In this document: positions 42,849 to 52,154 of the stretch, piece after piece
How positions within the stretch are numbered: the first letter of the stretch is position 1
How the letters are laid out: each line of letters begins with the position of its first letter
DNA from: Marinovum algicola
Lineage (GTDB): Bacteria; Pseudomonadota; Alphaproteobacteria; Rhodobacterales; Rhodobacteraceae
NCBI RefSeq assembly: GCF_900109145.1
Contig: NZ_FNYY01000023.1
Coordinates: forward strand, 1 to 64,000
Direction: 5' to 3'
Length of the DNA stretch: 64,000 nucleotides
The notes under the pieces: generated by a model
The model's input: only the letters and a program-made list of their open reading frames with translations
The model's database searches: none
What the model was told of the DNA's origin: nothing
Made by a program: the position numbers and the translations under genes

Positions 42849-43700
42849 GTGCCGGACACCATCGAGGATCGTATCAGCGCCGAATATGTCAATCTCAGCG
42901 CGCAATTGCGGCGGGCGGCGGATTACGTGGCCTCGAACCCGGTGGATGTGGCCACCCGATCGCTGCGGGCGATGGCGCAGTCGAGCGGCGTCTCTCCGGC
43001 CACCTTTTCGCGGCTGGCCCGCATTCTGGGCTTCAAGGATTACGAATCCCTGCGCGAAACCCAGCGTGCCGCCATGGGCGAGCGGTTGGTGCCCTATGCC
43101 GATCGGGCCGAGGCGCTGCGCCGAGGCGATCAGGCGCCCGAGACCTTCCTGCACCGCCAGGCCGGGATCTGCACCCAGAACATCGCGCAGCTCGAACGCA
43201 CGATCTCCGGTGCCCGGCTCGCGGCAGCGGTCGAGGCGCTGCACGGCGCCGACAAGGTTCTGCTGGTCGGGCTGCTGGGCTCGGCCGGAATTGCCGACTA
43301 CATCGGCTATCAGGCGCAATTCTTCGCCCGCAACTGGTCGGTCGCCGGGCGCAGTGGCGCCTCGACGGCGGCGGCCTTTGCCAGCATGTCGCCCGGCGAC
43401 GCGGTGATCGTTCTGACGAAATCGCCTTATGCCGAGGCCAGCGTTCGCGCGGTGCGTGTGGCGCGGACCAATGGTTTCACCACCATCGTCCTGACCGACA
43501 GCCACGCCTGCCCGGCGCTTGAAGTTGCCGACCATCCGTTTATCGTACCTTCACAGACAGCAAATTTCTTTTCTTCCTACACGGCAACCCTTGTGCTGAT
43601 TGAAACAATGATGTCGATGCTGGTGTCCCGCGTCGGCCCCGAAGCCGAAGCGCGAATACGTGCAACGGAGGAACAGACCCGGAAACTGACCGAGGTCTGA
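42849..43700 (+). CDS. RpiR/MurR-family transcriptional regulator
   Basis: 283 residues: HTH_6 domain at about 1-75 (AAMAQSSGVSPATFSRLARIL region near 42-62) and a SIS sugar-phosphate-like domain at about 115-250 (VLLVGLLGSAGIADYIG; GDAVIVLTKSPYA). GTG 42849 is taken because AAAGGGGA is 6 nt upstream; ATG 42774 would put the palindromes inside the gene. It is divergent from the flavoprotein gene and lies 33 nt before the TAXI gene, so it probably controls both. SIS domains usually bind phosphosugars, yet members near amine catabolism exist. Confidence 0.88.
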   Translation: MPDTIEDRISAEYVNLSAQLRRAADYVASNPVDVATRSLRAMAQSSGVSPATFSRLARILGFKDYESLRETQRAAMGERLVPYADRAEALRRGDQAPETFLHRQAGICTQNIAQLERTISGARLAAAVEALHGADKVLLVGLLGSAGIADYIGYQAQFFARNWSVAGRSGASTAAAFASMSPGDAVIVLTKSPYAEASVRAVRVARTNGFTTIVLTDSHACPALEVADHPFIVPSQTANFFSSYTATLVLIETMMSMLVSRVGPEAEARIRATEEQTRKLTEV

Positions 43701-43733
43701 CAACTCAAAGAAGACTGAACAGAGGAGACCATA

Positions 43734-44702
43734 ATGTTTGCACATCTCAAATTCACTGCGGCCGCGGCCGCGGTGGCGGCCATGGGCACTGCGGCCCAGG
43801 CTCAGGATCAGACATTCATCACCATCGGCACCGGCGGTGTCACCGGGGTCTATTATCCCACCGGCGGCGCGATCTGCCGTCTGGTGAACAAGGACCGCAA
43901 AGAGCACAACGTGCGCTGTTCGGTCGAATCGACCGGCGGTTCGGTCTACAACACCCGCACCATCCGAAATGGCGAGCTCGACTTCGGCGTGGTGCAATCC
44001 GACGTGCAGACCGCCGCGATGGAAGGCGCCCGCGCCTTTGACGGCGACGAGCCTTATGGCGACCTGCGTTCGGTGTTCTCGATCCACCCCGAGCCGCTGC
44101 ACGTCATGGTACGCGCCGGCACCGGCATCTCGTCGGTCGCCGACATGAAGGGCAAGGCGGTCAATATCGGCAACCCCGGCTCGGGCACCCGGGCGCTGGC
44201 CGACGTGCTGATGGCCGCCAACGAGATCACCCCCGGCGACCTCGGTCTCGCCGCCGAGCTGAAAAGCTCGGAACAGGCGGCCGCGCTCTGCGACGGCAAC
44301 ATCGATGCCGCGATCTGGGCCGCCGGCCTGCCCAATGGCTCGACCATGGAAGCGACCTCGACCTGCGACATCGAGCTGCTTGACCTGAGTACCTCGAACC
44401 TCGAGCGGGTGCTGGAGCAGAACAAGGCCTATGCCAAAGCGAACATTCCCGGTGGCATGTATCCGGGCAATGATTCCGACGTGGTCTCCTGGGGCCCGAA
44501 AGCCACCATCGTGGCCGATGCCAATACCCCCGACGAGGTGGTCTATGTGCTGGTGAAAGCGGTCTTCGACAATTTCGATGACTTCAAGAAGCTGCACCCC
44601 GCCTTTGGTGCCCTGACCAAGGAAGAGATGGTCAAGGACGGTCTCTCGGCCCCGCTGCACCCGGGCGCGGAGAAGTACTACAAGGAAGCCGGCCTGATGT
44701 AA
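43734..44702 (+). CDS. TAXI-family TRAP transporter solute-binding protein
   Basis: 322 residues with a Sec signal peptide (about 1-23, AAMGTAAQA). TAXI family: FITIGTGGVTGVYYPTGGAICRLVN near 27-51, GELDFGVVQSDVQ, and NIGNPGSGTRALADVLM near 145. It should bind its ligand in the periplasm and deliver it to the large permease encoded downstream. A C-terminal ALTKEEMVKDGL...LHPGAEKYY segment is family typical. The ligand is unknown; the flavoprotein neighbour suggests an N-methylated amine or related acid. Confidence 0.92.
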   Translation: MFAHLKFTAAAAAVAAMGTAAQAQDQTFITIGTGGVTGVYYPTGGAICRLVNKDRKEHNVRCSVESTGGSVYNTRTIRNGELDFGVVQSDVQTAAMEGARAFDGDEPYGDLRSVFSIHPEPLHVMVRAGTGISSVADMKGKAVNIGNPGSGTRALADVLMAANEITPGDLGLAAELKSSEQAAALCDGNIDAAIWAAGLPNGSTMEATSTCDIELLDLSTSNLERVLEQNKAYAKANIPGGMYPGNDSDVVSWGPKATIVADANTPDEVVYVLVKAVFDNFDDFKKLHPAFGALTKEEMVKDGLSAPLHPGAEKYYKEAGLM

Positions 44703-44710
44703 GCCGGCGC

Positions 44711-44766
44711 GCGGGGCACGGCCCCGCGGCCTGACATTGACCGGCGGCGCCTCGACGCGCCGCCGG
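44711..44766 (+). terminator. Two tandem hairpins between TAXI and TRAP permease genes
   Basis: GCGGGGC/GCCCCGC (44711-44727, 3-nt loop) and CCGGCGGCGC/GCGCCGCCGG (44741-44766, 6-nt loop), both perfect. They fill the 126-nt gap. No U-run; likely attenuation or mRNA stabilisation for the binding protein. Confidence 0.55.
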
Positions 44767-44828
44767 CAACCAACAAGCGGCGCGCGGCCCTGCGGGGCCA
44801 GCGCATCCGCAGCCAACAGGGGATACCG

Positions 44829-47429
44829 ATGGAACAAAAGCGCGGACAGCCGGGGCCCGATCCGGCGCTCGACGATATCGTGGCAGATGCCGACACGGGG
44901 GGCCGGGCACCGCATGACGCCCTTGGGCGGCGCGCGCTCTGGGTCATTCCGCTCTGTTGGTCGATCTATCAGCTCTGGATCGCCTCTCCCCTGCCCTTCA
45001 TGGTCGGCTTCGTCTGGAACGACACCCAGACCCGCGCCATCCACCTCGGCTTTGCCGTGCTGCTCGCCTATCTCGCCTTTCCCGGCTACAAGGGCGCGCC
45101 CCGGCACCATATTCCGGCGCTGACCTGGGTCATCGCCATTGTCGCCGCAATCGCCGCCTCTTACCTGTGGTGGGATTATCGCGGCGTCGCCAACCGCACC
45201 GGCAACCCCAACACGGTCGATCTGATCATGGCCGGCATCGGGTTGATCCTGCTGCTCGAGGCCGCCCGCCGCTCGCTCGGCATTCCGCTGATGGCGGTGG
45301 CGCTGTTCTTCCTGTCTTATGTCTTCTTCGGCTCCTGGTCGGGCCTGCCGGAAGTGGTGCAGTGGAAAGGCGCCTCTTTCGAAAAGGCCATGTCGCATAT
45401 GTGGCTGACCACCGAAGGCGTCTTTGGCGTGGCGCTCGGGGTCTCCTCGGGCTTTGTCTTTCTCTTCGTGCTCTTCGGCTCACTGCTCAACCAGGCGGGC
45501 GCCGGCAACTATTTCCTCAAGCTCGCCTTCGCGGCCCTGGGCCACCTGCGCGGCGGTCCTGCCAAGGCGGCGGTGATCGCCTCGGCGGCGACCGGGCTGA
45601 TCTCGGGCTCGTCGATTGCCAATGTGGTCACCACCGGCACCTTCACCATTCCGCTGATGAAGAAGGTGGGCTTTCCCGCCACCAAGGCCGGCGCGGTCGA
45701 GGTCTCCAGCTCGATCAACGGCGTGCTGACGCCGCCGGTGATGGGCGCCGTGGCCTTCCTGATGACGGAATACGTCGGCATTTCCTATGTCGAAGTGGTC
45801 AAGACCGCCATCGTACCGGCCGCGATCTCCTATTTTGCGTTGGTCTATATCGTGCATCTCGAGGCGCTCAAGATGGGCATGACCGGCACCAGCCGCATGC
45901 ACCCGGTCAAGTTCATCCTCGGCGCGATCTTCATCATCGCCATTTCCATCGTCATCGCCGGCGGCACGCTGTTCCTGACCGGGGTGATCGTCGGTGCGAT
46001 CGGCAGCGCCTTTGGCGGCGCCTCGCTCTGGGTGATCGTCGCGATCATGCTGGCGGCCTATGTGGCCGCCGTGCGTTATGCGGCCCAGGGCGAAGACCTG
46101 GCGATGAGCCTTGAATCGATGGAGCATCTGCCGCCCACCAAGGAGATCTTCAAGACCGGCATCCACTACCTGATGCCGATCCTGCTGTTGATGTACCTGC
46201 TGATGATCGAACGCAAATCGCCGGGCCTCTCGGCCTTCTGGTCGACCATCGCCATGCTGTTCATCCTGCTGACGCAAAACCCGCTCAAGGCGTATTTCCG
46301 CGGCGAGGGCAACGTCATGGGCCATATCAGCGAAGGCATTTCCGACATCGCCGAAGGCATGATCGCCGGCGCGCGCAACATGATCGGCCTGGCCGCCGCC
46401 ATGGGCGTCGCGGGCATCATCGTCGGCGCCGTGACCCTGACCGGCATCGGCCAGGTGATGGCGGAATTCGTCGAGTTCCTGTCGGGCGGCAATCTGCTGG
46501 CGATGTTGTTCTTTGTCGCGGTGATCTCGATCATCCTCGGCATGGGGCTTCCGACCACGGCGAATTACATCGTGGTCAGCTCGCTGATGGCCGGCGTCGT
46601 GGTCGAACTGGGGTCGCAGGCCGGGCTGATCGTGCCGCTGGTGGCGGTGCATATGTTCGTCTTCTACTTCGGGATCATGGCGGATGTGACGCCACCTGTC
46701 GGGCTGGCCAGTTTCGCCGCCGCCGCGATCTCCAAGGGCGATCCGCTGAAGACCGGCTTCCAGGCCTTCTTCTATTCGATCCGCACGGCGCTCTTGCCCT
46801 TCCTCTTCATCTTCAACACCGACTTGCTGCTGATCGATGTCGGGCCGGTCCAGGCGATATTCGTCTTTATATTCGCGCTGATTGCCATGCTGCTCTTTGC
46901 GGCGGGGACGATGAATTATTTCATGGTCAAGTCGCGGCTCTATGAAAGCGCCATCCTGCTCATCGCCGCCTTCGTGCTGTTCCGGCCGGGGTTCTTCCTC
47001 GACCAGATATCACCCGAGTTCGAAACCCGCCCGGCAACGGAAATCTTCCAGATGGCCGAGGTCGCGCCAGACGATGCCTCGCTCCGGGTCAGGCTGGTGG
47101 GCGAGAACCTCAACGGCGATCCGATCGATGCCCGCTTCCTGCTGCCGCTCGGCCCCGCCGGAGAGGAGGGCATCGCCCGGCTGTCTTCCGGCGCCGGCAT
47201 CGAGTTCCGTCAGGAGGACGACGGCGGTATCTTTGTCGACAACCTCGAGTTTGGCGGGCCGTCGGAACAGCTTGGCATTGACTGGGATTGGGAGTTGGTC
47301 GAGCTGGAAGTCGCGGCCGACCGCATGCCGAAGGAAATCTTCTACATCCCGGCGCTGCTTCTGGTGCTGATCGTCTTCCTGTTGCAACGCAGACGCCAGA
47401 CCGACCAACCCGAGGAGGCCTTCGCATGA
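44829..47429 (+). CDS. TRAP transporter fused 4TM/12TM permease (TAXI type)
   Basis: 866 residues: fused small and large membrane subunits with many hydrophobic spans from about 40 to 690. Motifs include SGSSIANVVTTGTFTIPLMKK near 260 and ILGMGLPTTANYIVVSSLMAG near 570, both typical of DctM-like half-domains. A soluble C-terminal part of about 150 residues (DUF3394-like, ATEIFQMAEVAPDDASLRVRL) ends with a last hydrophobic span. Na+-driven symport of the bound ligand is expected for the family. It ends overlapping the UspA start (ATGA at 47426). Confidence 0.93.
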   Translation: MEQKRGQPGPDPALDDIVADADTGGRAPHDALGRRALWVIPLCWSIYQLWIASPLPFMVGFVWNDTQTRAIHLGFAVLLAYLAFPGYKGAPRHHIPALTWVIAIVAAIAASYLWWDYRGVANRTGNPNTVDLIMAGIGLILLLEAARRSLGIPLMAVALFFLSYVFFGSWSGLPEVVQWKGASFEKAMSHMWLTTEGVFGVALGVSSGFVFLFVLFGSLLNQAGAGNYFLKLAFAALGHLRGGPAKAAVIASAATGLISGSSIANVVTTGTFTIPLMKKVGFPATKAGAVEVSSSINGVLTPPVMGAVAFLMTEYVGISYVEVVKTAIVPAAISYFALVYIVHLEALKMGMTGTSRMHPVKFILGAIFIIAISIVIAGGTLFLTGVIVGAIGSAFGGASLWVIVAIMLAAYVAAVRYAAQGEDLAMSLESMEHLPPTKEIFKTGIHYLMPILLLMYLLMIERKSPGLSAFWSTIAMLFILLTQNPLKAYFRGEGNVMGHISEGISDIAEGMIAGARNMIGLAAAMGVAGIIVGAVTLTGIGQVMAEFVEFLSGGNLLAMLFFVAVISIILGMGLPTTANYIVVSSLMAGVVVELGSQAGLIVPLVAVHMFVFYFGIMADVTPPVGLASFAAAAISKGDPLKTGFQAFFYSIRTALLPFLFIFNTDLLLIDVGPVQAIFVFIFALIAMLLFAAGTMNYFMVKSRLYESAILLIAAFVLFRPGFFLDQISPEFETRPATEIFQMAEVAPDDASLRVRLVGENLNGDPIDARFLLPLGPAGEEGIARLSSGAGIEFRQEDDGGIFVDNLEFGGPSEQLGIDWDWELVELEVAADRMPKEIFYIPALLLVLIVFLLQRRRQTDQPEEAFA

Positions 47430-47854
47430 GCAAGCGGTTTCTCTGCGCCATCGACCTGACCCACGAGGACGACGCAAAGGCGCTGTTGACAGAGGCGGGC
47501 CGACTGGCCCGGCTCGAGGGGGCGGCGCTCAGCGTCGTCACCGTGCTGCCGGATTACGGCTCCACCTTCGTCGGCTCCTTCTTCAAGCAGGGCACGCTCA
47601 AGAATGCCTCGGAATCGGCGCAGGAGGCGCTGCACCAGATGGAGCGGGAGCTCCTGTCGGATCTGGCGCCGGTGCAGAGCATCGTGGTGGTGGGCTCGGC
47701 ATACGAAAAGGTGCTCGAGGCGGCCGAGACGGTTTCGGCCGACCTGGTCATCGTTGGCGCGCACAAGCCCGATTTCGCCACCCGTGTCATCGGCCCCAAC
47801 GCCGCCCGCATCACCCGCTACGCCCAGACCTCGGTGCTCGTGGTCCGGCTGTAG
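47426..47854 (+). CDS. Universal stress protein (UspA family)
   Basis: 142 residues with the UspA fold: N-terminal FLCAIDL, central SIVVVGSAYEKVLEAAE, ADLVIVGAH and IGPNAARITRYAQTSVLVV at the end. The canonical GxxGx9G(S/T) nucleotide motif is only partly kept (ends GPNA, lacking Gly-Ser). It overlaps the TRAP permease gene by 4 nt. The TRAP-linked Usp TeaD of Halomonas is known to be a regulator of its transporter; a like role is inferred. Confidence 0.85.
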   Translation: MSKRFLCAIDLTHEDDAKALLTEAGRLARLEGAALSVVTVLPDYGSTFVGSFFKQGTLKNASESAQEALHQMERELLSDLAPVQSIVVVGSAYEKVLEAAETVSADLVIVGAHKPDFATRVIGPNAARITRYAQTSVLVVRL

Positions 47855-47966
47855 GCCGCAACATCCTTGCCCGTTGCAATCGCCCGCTATCGGCGTTTGC
47901 GAGGGCGCGGCCGTGTGAAATTCACGCGGGCCTGTGGTATCCTGTCCCCGTCATGGAGGGATCACC

Positions 47967-48950
47967 ATGGAACTGAAACCTGTAGATGCCTGCGACGTCC
48001 TCGTTCTTGTCGACAATGTCAGCGATATCCTGTCGACGGTCCCGGACAATGTTACGGCGGAAATTCCCAATGTCCTGCGGGCCGGCGCGCAGGAATTGTC
48101 GGGGCGGTGCCTGTGCTGCGCACAATGGGGGCTGTCGCTGATCGTTTCGGCCCGGTCGGGGGACACGCAACGAACGATGCTCTTTGATTCCGGGCCCGAA
48201 GATTATGGCGTCGACCGGAACAGCAACCGGTTGGGCGTGGATCTGGCGGTGATCGATGCGGCGGTCTTCTCGCATGGCCACTGGGATCACGTCGGCGGCA
48301 TGATCGCGGCCTTGCGGCTCATTTCCGATGCCAAGTCCGGCGGCACGACCCCGATCTACGCCAATAGGGGCATGTTTGTCGATCGCGCCATGCAGCGCGC
48401 CGACGGCAGCCTTCTGCCGTTTGCCAAGGTGCCCTCGACCGAAGAACTCGAGGCGGCCGGCGGACAGGTGTCGTTGAACGATAATCCACAGCTGCTGTTG
48501 GACGACCTGTTCTACCTCAGCGGCGAGATCCCGCGGGTGACGTCATACGAAAAGGGGTTGCTGGGCCAGGTCCGGCTCGCCGCCGATGGCAGCTGGCAGC
48601 CGGATGAGCTGATCCTCGACGAACGCTTCGTTGCAGTGCATGTCCGAGATCGCGGCATCGTGGTTTTCACCGCCTGTTCACATGCCGGCGTGGTCAATGT
48701 GCTGCACCACGCCCGGGAGGTCTTTGACCCGGTGCCGCTTTACGGCGTCATGGGCGGATTTCACCTCTCCGGCCCCTATTGCGAATCCATCATTCCGCAA
48801 ACCGTCGAGGACCTGCGCCAGTTCGACTTGCAGATTTTCGTGCCCGGGCATTGCACCGGCTGGCGGGCAACCCACAAGCTTGTCGAAGCATTTGGCGAAA
48901 GCCGGGTCGTGCCGTCGGCGGTGGGCCGGCGTCACATGTTCACCGCCTAG
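47967..48950 (+). CDS. Metallo-beta-lactamase-fold hydrolase
   Basis: 327 residues. The HxHxDH zinc site is SHGHWDHVGG near residue 98; a second His follows in CSHAGVVNVL near 235 and a third in GFHLSG near 265. A rare GRCLCCAQWGLSL segment is near 60. It resembles the RFAP-synthase-like (7,8-dihydropterin-related) branch of the superfamily, but no substrate can be named. ATG 47967 follows TGGAGGG. It stands alone between the TRAP cluster and the secretion genes. The 112-nt gap upstream shows no gene. Confidence 0.8.
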   Translation: MELKPVDACDVLVLVDNVSDILSTVPDNVTAEIPNVLRAGAQELSGRCLCCAQWGLSLIVSARSGDTQRTMLFDSGPEDYGVDRNSNRLGVDLAVIDAAVFSHGHWDHVGGMIAALRLISDAKSGGTTPIYANRGMFVDRAMQRADGSLLPFAKVPSTEELEAAGGQVSLNDNPQLLLDDLFYLSGEIPRVTSYEKGLLGQVRLAADGSWQPDELILDERFVAVHVRDRGIVVFTACSHAGVVNVLHHAREVFDPVPLYGVMGGFHLSGPYCESIIPQTVEDLRQFDLQIFVPGHCTGWRATHKLVEAFGESRVVPSAVGRRHMFTA

Positions 48951-48958
48951 ACCGGCGC

Positions 48959-50890
48959 TCAGTACAGCCCGTCGATCTCCAACGGGATCCGCTTGACCTT
49001 GCGCGATTTCAAGAGATTGCGCGGCAGCTCGTCGGCATCGGCCTTGCGCAGCCGTTGATAACGCTTCTGCGCCACGTCTTTCATCTTGTATTCGCTGTCG
49101 ATCACCGTCGGCCGCATGAAGACAAACAGCGTGCGGCGGGTCTGCTGACGGTTCTTCGACCGGAACAGACGCCCCACCAGCGGCGCATCCCCCAGCCCCG
49201 GCACCTTGCTGTCGAGCGCCTGGCTGTCATCGGTGATCAACCCGCCCAACACCACCGTGCCGCCATCGCGGGCCTGCACCGTGGTTTCGATCACCCGGCG
49301 GTTGGTGATCAGATCGGCGGCGCCCTGCACGTTGGTATTGACCAGCGACGACACCTCCTGGGTGATGTCCAGCCGGACAACCCCGCCGGCGGTGACCCGC
49401 GGCAGCACCTCCATGGTGATGCCGACATCGCGGCGTTCGATGGTGGTGAAGGGTTCGGCGGTATTGCCGTCGGTGGCGAAAGAGCCGGTGCGGAACGGCA
49501 CGTTCTGCCCCACCACGATCGAGGCGGCGCGGTTGTCCATCGTGGTGATCGACGGCGTCGACAGCAGGTTGGCGCGCGAGGATTGCGACAGCGCCTGCAC
49601 CAGGATGCCGAAATCATCGACCGTGCCGGCCAGCGTCAGGCCAGAGGCCAGCGCCCCGGCCGGCGCCACGCCAAGCGCGGTCAACACCGCCGAAAGCGGC
49701 GCACCGCCGCTGTCGAAGGAGGTGCTGGCAAAGACCCCCTGCGGCAGATCCGGCCCGATGCCAAGCTGGGTGCCGATCCGGTCGGCGACCTCGCCCGAGA
49801 CCTCGACGATTGCCGCCTCGATCACCACCTGCGCCCGCCGCTTGTCGAGCGCGTCGACGAGTTGCGTCACCTCGGCAACCTGGCGTTCCGTGCCGCGGAT
49901 CACCACCGCGTTGGTTTCCGGCGAGGGCTGCACCGAAACCTCGGTCACCGCCCCGGGCTGCACCGGCGCGCCCGAGGCCTCGGCATCGGCCACCGGATTG
50001 GCCAGATCGGCGCCGCCGCGTATCGTGTTGGCGACGATCTCGGCCACAGCTTCGGCATCGGCGAATTTCAACTGATAGATATGGGTGCGCAGCACCTCTT
50101 GCGGGCTCGAACGCGGCGCCCGGTCAAGGCTCTCGGCCAGCAGCCGGATTTCGGTGAGTTCGGCATCGCTGCCGCGCACCAGAAGCGCATTGGCCTGCGG
50201 ATCGACCGAGATCCGCGCACCGGTGCCGGCCGAACCAAGCACTTCGGTGATCGCCGTCGCCACCGTCGCGGCCTCGGCAAAGGTAAAGCGAACCACCTCG
50301 GTCTTGAGGCTCTCGGGGCTGTCGAAGGTGGCGGCGATGGCGGCGATCCGGTCGACATTGGCACGGGCGTCGGACACGATGATCGCATTCGGATCGCTCA
50401 GCGCCTCGATATAGCCGCTCTCGGCCACAAGCGGCCGCAGCACCCGCACCGCCTCTTCCGAGGGCAGACGGTCGAGCGGCAGCAGCCGGGTCACCACATC
50501 CTGCGAACCGGCTTCGTTGGCGCCGCTCAGCGTGCCGCCTTTGGCGCGGGCCTCGGCCTCGGGGATCACTTCCCAGATGACGCCGCTTTCGACGGCAGTA
50601 AAGCCGCGCACCCGCAGGATCGACTGAAACAGCGCCCAGACCCCGGCCCGGGTCAGCGGTTCGGCCGAGACCACGGTGACCGGCCCCTGAAGCCCCGGAT
50701 CGATGACCAGGGTGCGGCCGGTGATCTCGGAGACCTGTTCGGCAAGCACGGTGATCTCGGTATTGCGAAGGTTGACGACGAAGGTCTCGCCATCGTCCTC
50801 CTGGGCCATCAGCGGCCCGCCGGCGAGCAGCGCCACGACCAAGGTCGAGACAAGCGCCACCGCGTAAAAAACCTGCCAGACTGCCCGCAT
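48959..50890 (-). CDS. gspD: Type II secretion outer-membrane secretin
   Basis: 643 residues with a signal peptide (about 1-29, cut after LMA). N0 domain at about 33-115 (FVVNLRNTEITVLAEQVSEI), N1-N3 domains to about 370, then the secretin barrel (VVIEAAIVEVSGEVADRIGTQ near 365) and the signature VPGLGDAPLVGRLF near 580. It ends with a basic tail (KSRKVKRIPLEIDGLY), typical of the S-domain position but short. It forms the outer-membrane channel. Last gene of the gspG-H-I-C-D operon. No pilotin of the GspS type is seen nearby. Confidence 0.95.
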   Translation of the reverse strand: MRAVWQVFYAVALVSTLVVALLAGGPLMAQEDDGETFVVNLRNTEITVLAEQVSEITGRTLVIDPGLQGPVTVVSAEPLTRAGVWALFQSILRVRGFTAVESGVIWEVIPEAEARAKGGTLSGANEAGSQDVVTRLLPLDRLPSEEAVRVLRPLVAESGYIEALSDPNAIIVSDARANVDRIAAIAATFDSPESLKTEVVRFTFAEAATVATAITEVLGSAGTGARISVDPQANALLVRGSDAELTEIRLLAESLDRAPRSSPQEVLRTHIYQLKFADAEAVAEIVANTIRGGADLANPVADAEASGAPVQPGAVTEVSVQPSPETNAVVIRGTERQVAEVTQLVDALDKRRAQVVIEAAIVEVSGEVADRIGTQLGIGPDLPQGVFASTSFDSGGAPLSAVLTALGVAPAGALASGLTLAGTVDDFGILVQALSQSSRANLLSTPSITTMDNRAASIVVGQNVPFRTGSFATDGNTAEPFTTIERRDVGITMEVLPRVTAGGVVRLDITQEVSSLVNTNVQGAADLITNRRVIETTVQARDGGTVVLGGLITDDSQALDSKVPGLGDAPLVGRLFRSKNRQQTRRTLFVFMRPTVIDSEYKMKDVAQKRYQRLRKADADELPRNLLKSRKVKRIPLEIDGLY

Positions 50891-50899
50891 TGCCTTCCC

Positions 50900-51808
50900 T
50901 TATCTCAGCGAGAAGGTCATCAGCAGCGTTTCTCCTGAACGCTCGACTTCCAACCGTGCCACTCCCGCCGCTGCTACTTGGTCATAAAGTTGGCGGTCTT
51001 TGTCAATGTTACCGACCGCTTGACCGTTAAGCCGCGTGACAATGTCACCCGGTTGCAACCCTGCCAGCGTCACCCCGATGTCGGGATCGGGCTTGATGCG
51101 ATAGCCGCGGTCGGTGCGTTCGACGCCGATGGTCTCCATCACCTCGGCCGGGTCGCGCTGAATGCGGCCGCGCCACTTGTCGATGTAATCGTCGATGGTT
51201 TCCGGCGGCGGCGCCTCGCGCAGATCGAGCGAGCCGCGCCCGGCGGTCAGCGAGGCGGCCAGCCGCGCCAGCGGATCGTTCGGCGCCTCGGCAACCTCGG
51301 TGACATCGGCCGTCGGCGGGGCGGTCTGGCCGGCGATCAGGTCGTCGCGGATAAAACCGTCGAATCCCAGCTCGTGCTCGGTGCCGTCTATCTTGAGAAT
51401 CACCGAAGCCGCCAGCACGTCGGTCAGCACAACGTCGTCTTCGACGCTCTCGCCGATGCGATAGGCATTGGTGTCGGTGCCATCGTAGATAAAGGCCCGC
51501 GACACCGCCTTGTCGGCATAGGCGAGGATGCCGCGCAGGGCGAAGTTCACCTTGGTCGGCGCCGGTTTCGCCGGGGCGTCGCTCTCGGCCACCACCCGGT
51601 CGGGCCGGCCAAAGGGGGCAAAGGCGAGGATCGCGCCGATATCGGGCGCCACCGCAGAGCCGGTGTCGAGCGGGCGCAGGATATCCGCCGGCAGGGTCGA
51701 GACCCGCGCAAGGCGCAGCCAGCCGCGCTCGTTGGCTTGCCAGCCCAGGCTGGCCAGGGCGGCGGCAAAGACAAGGGCGGTCATGGCCCAGAGCTGTCTT
51801 GCGGTCAT
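50900..51808 (-). CDS. gspC: Type II secretion protein C
   Basis: 302 residues, inner-membrane anchored: span at about 7-24 (WAMTALVFAAALASLGW), a homology region near 95-155 (FALRGILAYADKAVSRAFIYD), and a C-terminal PDZ domain (IGVTLAGLQPGDIVTRLNGQAVG near 250). GspC links the inner platform to GspD and binds cargo. It lies 9 nt before gspD and 13 nt after gspI in the transcription direction. Confidence 0.88.
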   Translation of the reverse strand: MTARQLWAMTALVFAAALASLGWQANERGWLRLARVSTLPADILRPLDTGSAVAPDIGAILAFAPFGRPDRVVAESDAPAKPAPTKVNFALRGILAYADKAVSRAFIYDGTDTNAYRIGESVEDDVVLTDVLAASVILKIDGTEHELGFDGFIRDDLIAGQTAPPTADVTEVAEAPNDPLARLAASLTAGRGSLDLREAPPPETIDDYIDKWRGRIQRDPAEVMETIGVERTDRGYRIKPDPDIGVTLAGLQPGDIVTRLNGQAVGNIDKDRQLYDQVAAAGVARLEVERSGETLLMTFSLR

Positions 51809-51821
51809 GTCGTTCCCTTTC

Positions 51822-52154
51822 CTACCAGGTATAGCCGCGCAGCACGACGCCGCCGCGCGCGCCCTCGACCGTCACGATCCGTTCGGTAAGGCCGGCGTCG
51901 GTCAATGTCCGCTCGGCCTCGGTCACCGCGGCCCGGCGGCCAAAGACCGCATCCCAGGCCGGCTGCACCTCGAGCCCGAGATGGCGCGCCGCCAGCCGGT
52001 TTTCGGCCACCCAGCGCAGGGTGACCCGGTCTTCCAGCCCGGCGATCCGGCCGGTGTGATCCTCGACCACCCCGAGAAGCGCCACCGCGCCGGTGGCCAG
52101 AACTGCCAGCGCAACCAGCGTCTCGATCAGGGTAAAGCCGTCGTCACGCCTCAT
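51822..52154 (-). CDS. gspI: Type II secretion minor pseudopilin I
   Basis: 110 residues. Prepilin leader MRRDDG then FTLIETLVALAVLATGA: cleavage after Gly6, Glu at mature position 5. The C-terminal half has a WVAENRLAA motif near 48, common in GspI. It overlaps gspH by 4 nt. Confidence 0.88.
   Translation of the reverse strand: MRRDDGFTLIETLVALAVLATGAVALLGVVEDHTGRIAGLEDRVTLRWVAENRLAARHLGLEVQPAWDAVFGRRAAVTEAERTLTDAGLTERIVTVEGARGGVVLRGYTW

Noticed and set aside
40347-43535. One continuous minus-strand frame of over 1000 codons that would fuse the flavoprotein to an N-terminal extension
   Set aside because: The extension lies antisense to the RpiR gene, has low-complexity Arg/Gly-rich content and no domain, while ATG 42737 has a good ribosome-binding site and starts the FAD fold.
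43551-45398. 615-codon minus-strand frame opposite the TAXI and TRAP genes
   Set aside because: Composition is shadow-like and the plus strand carries clear TAXI and TRAP motifs.
48779-50938. 719-codon plus-strand open frame opposite gspD
   Set aside because: Antisense shadow of the secretin gene; no ribosome-binding site or protein-like composition.
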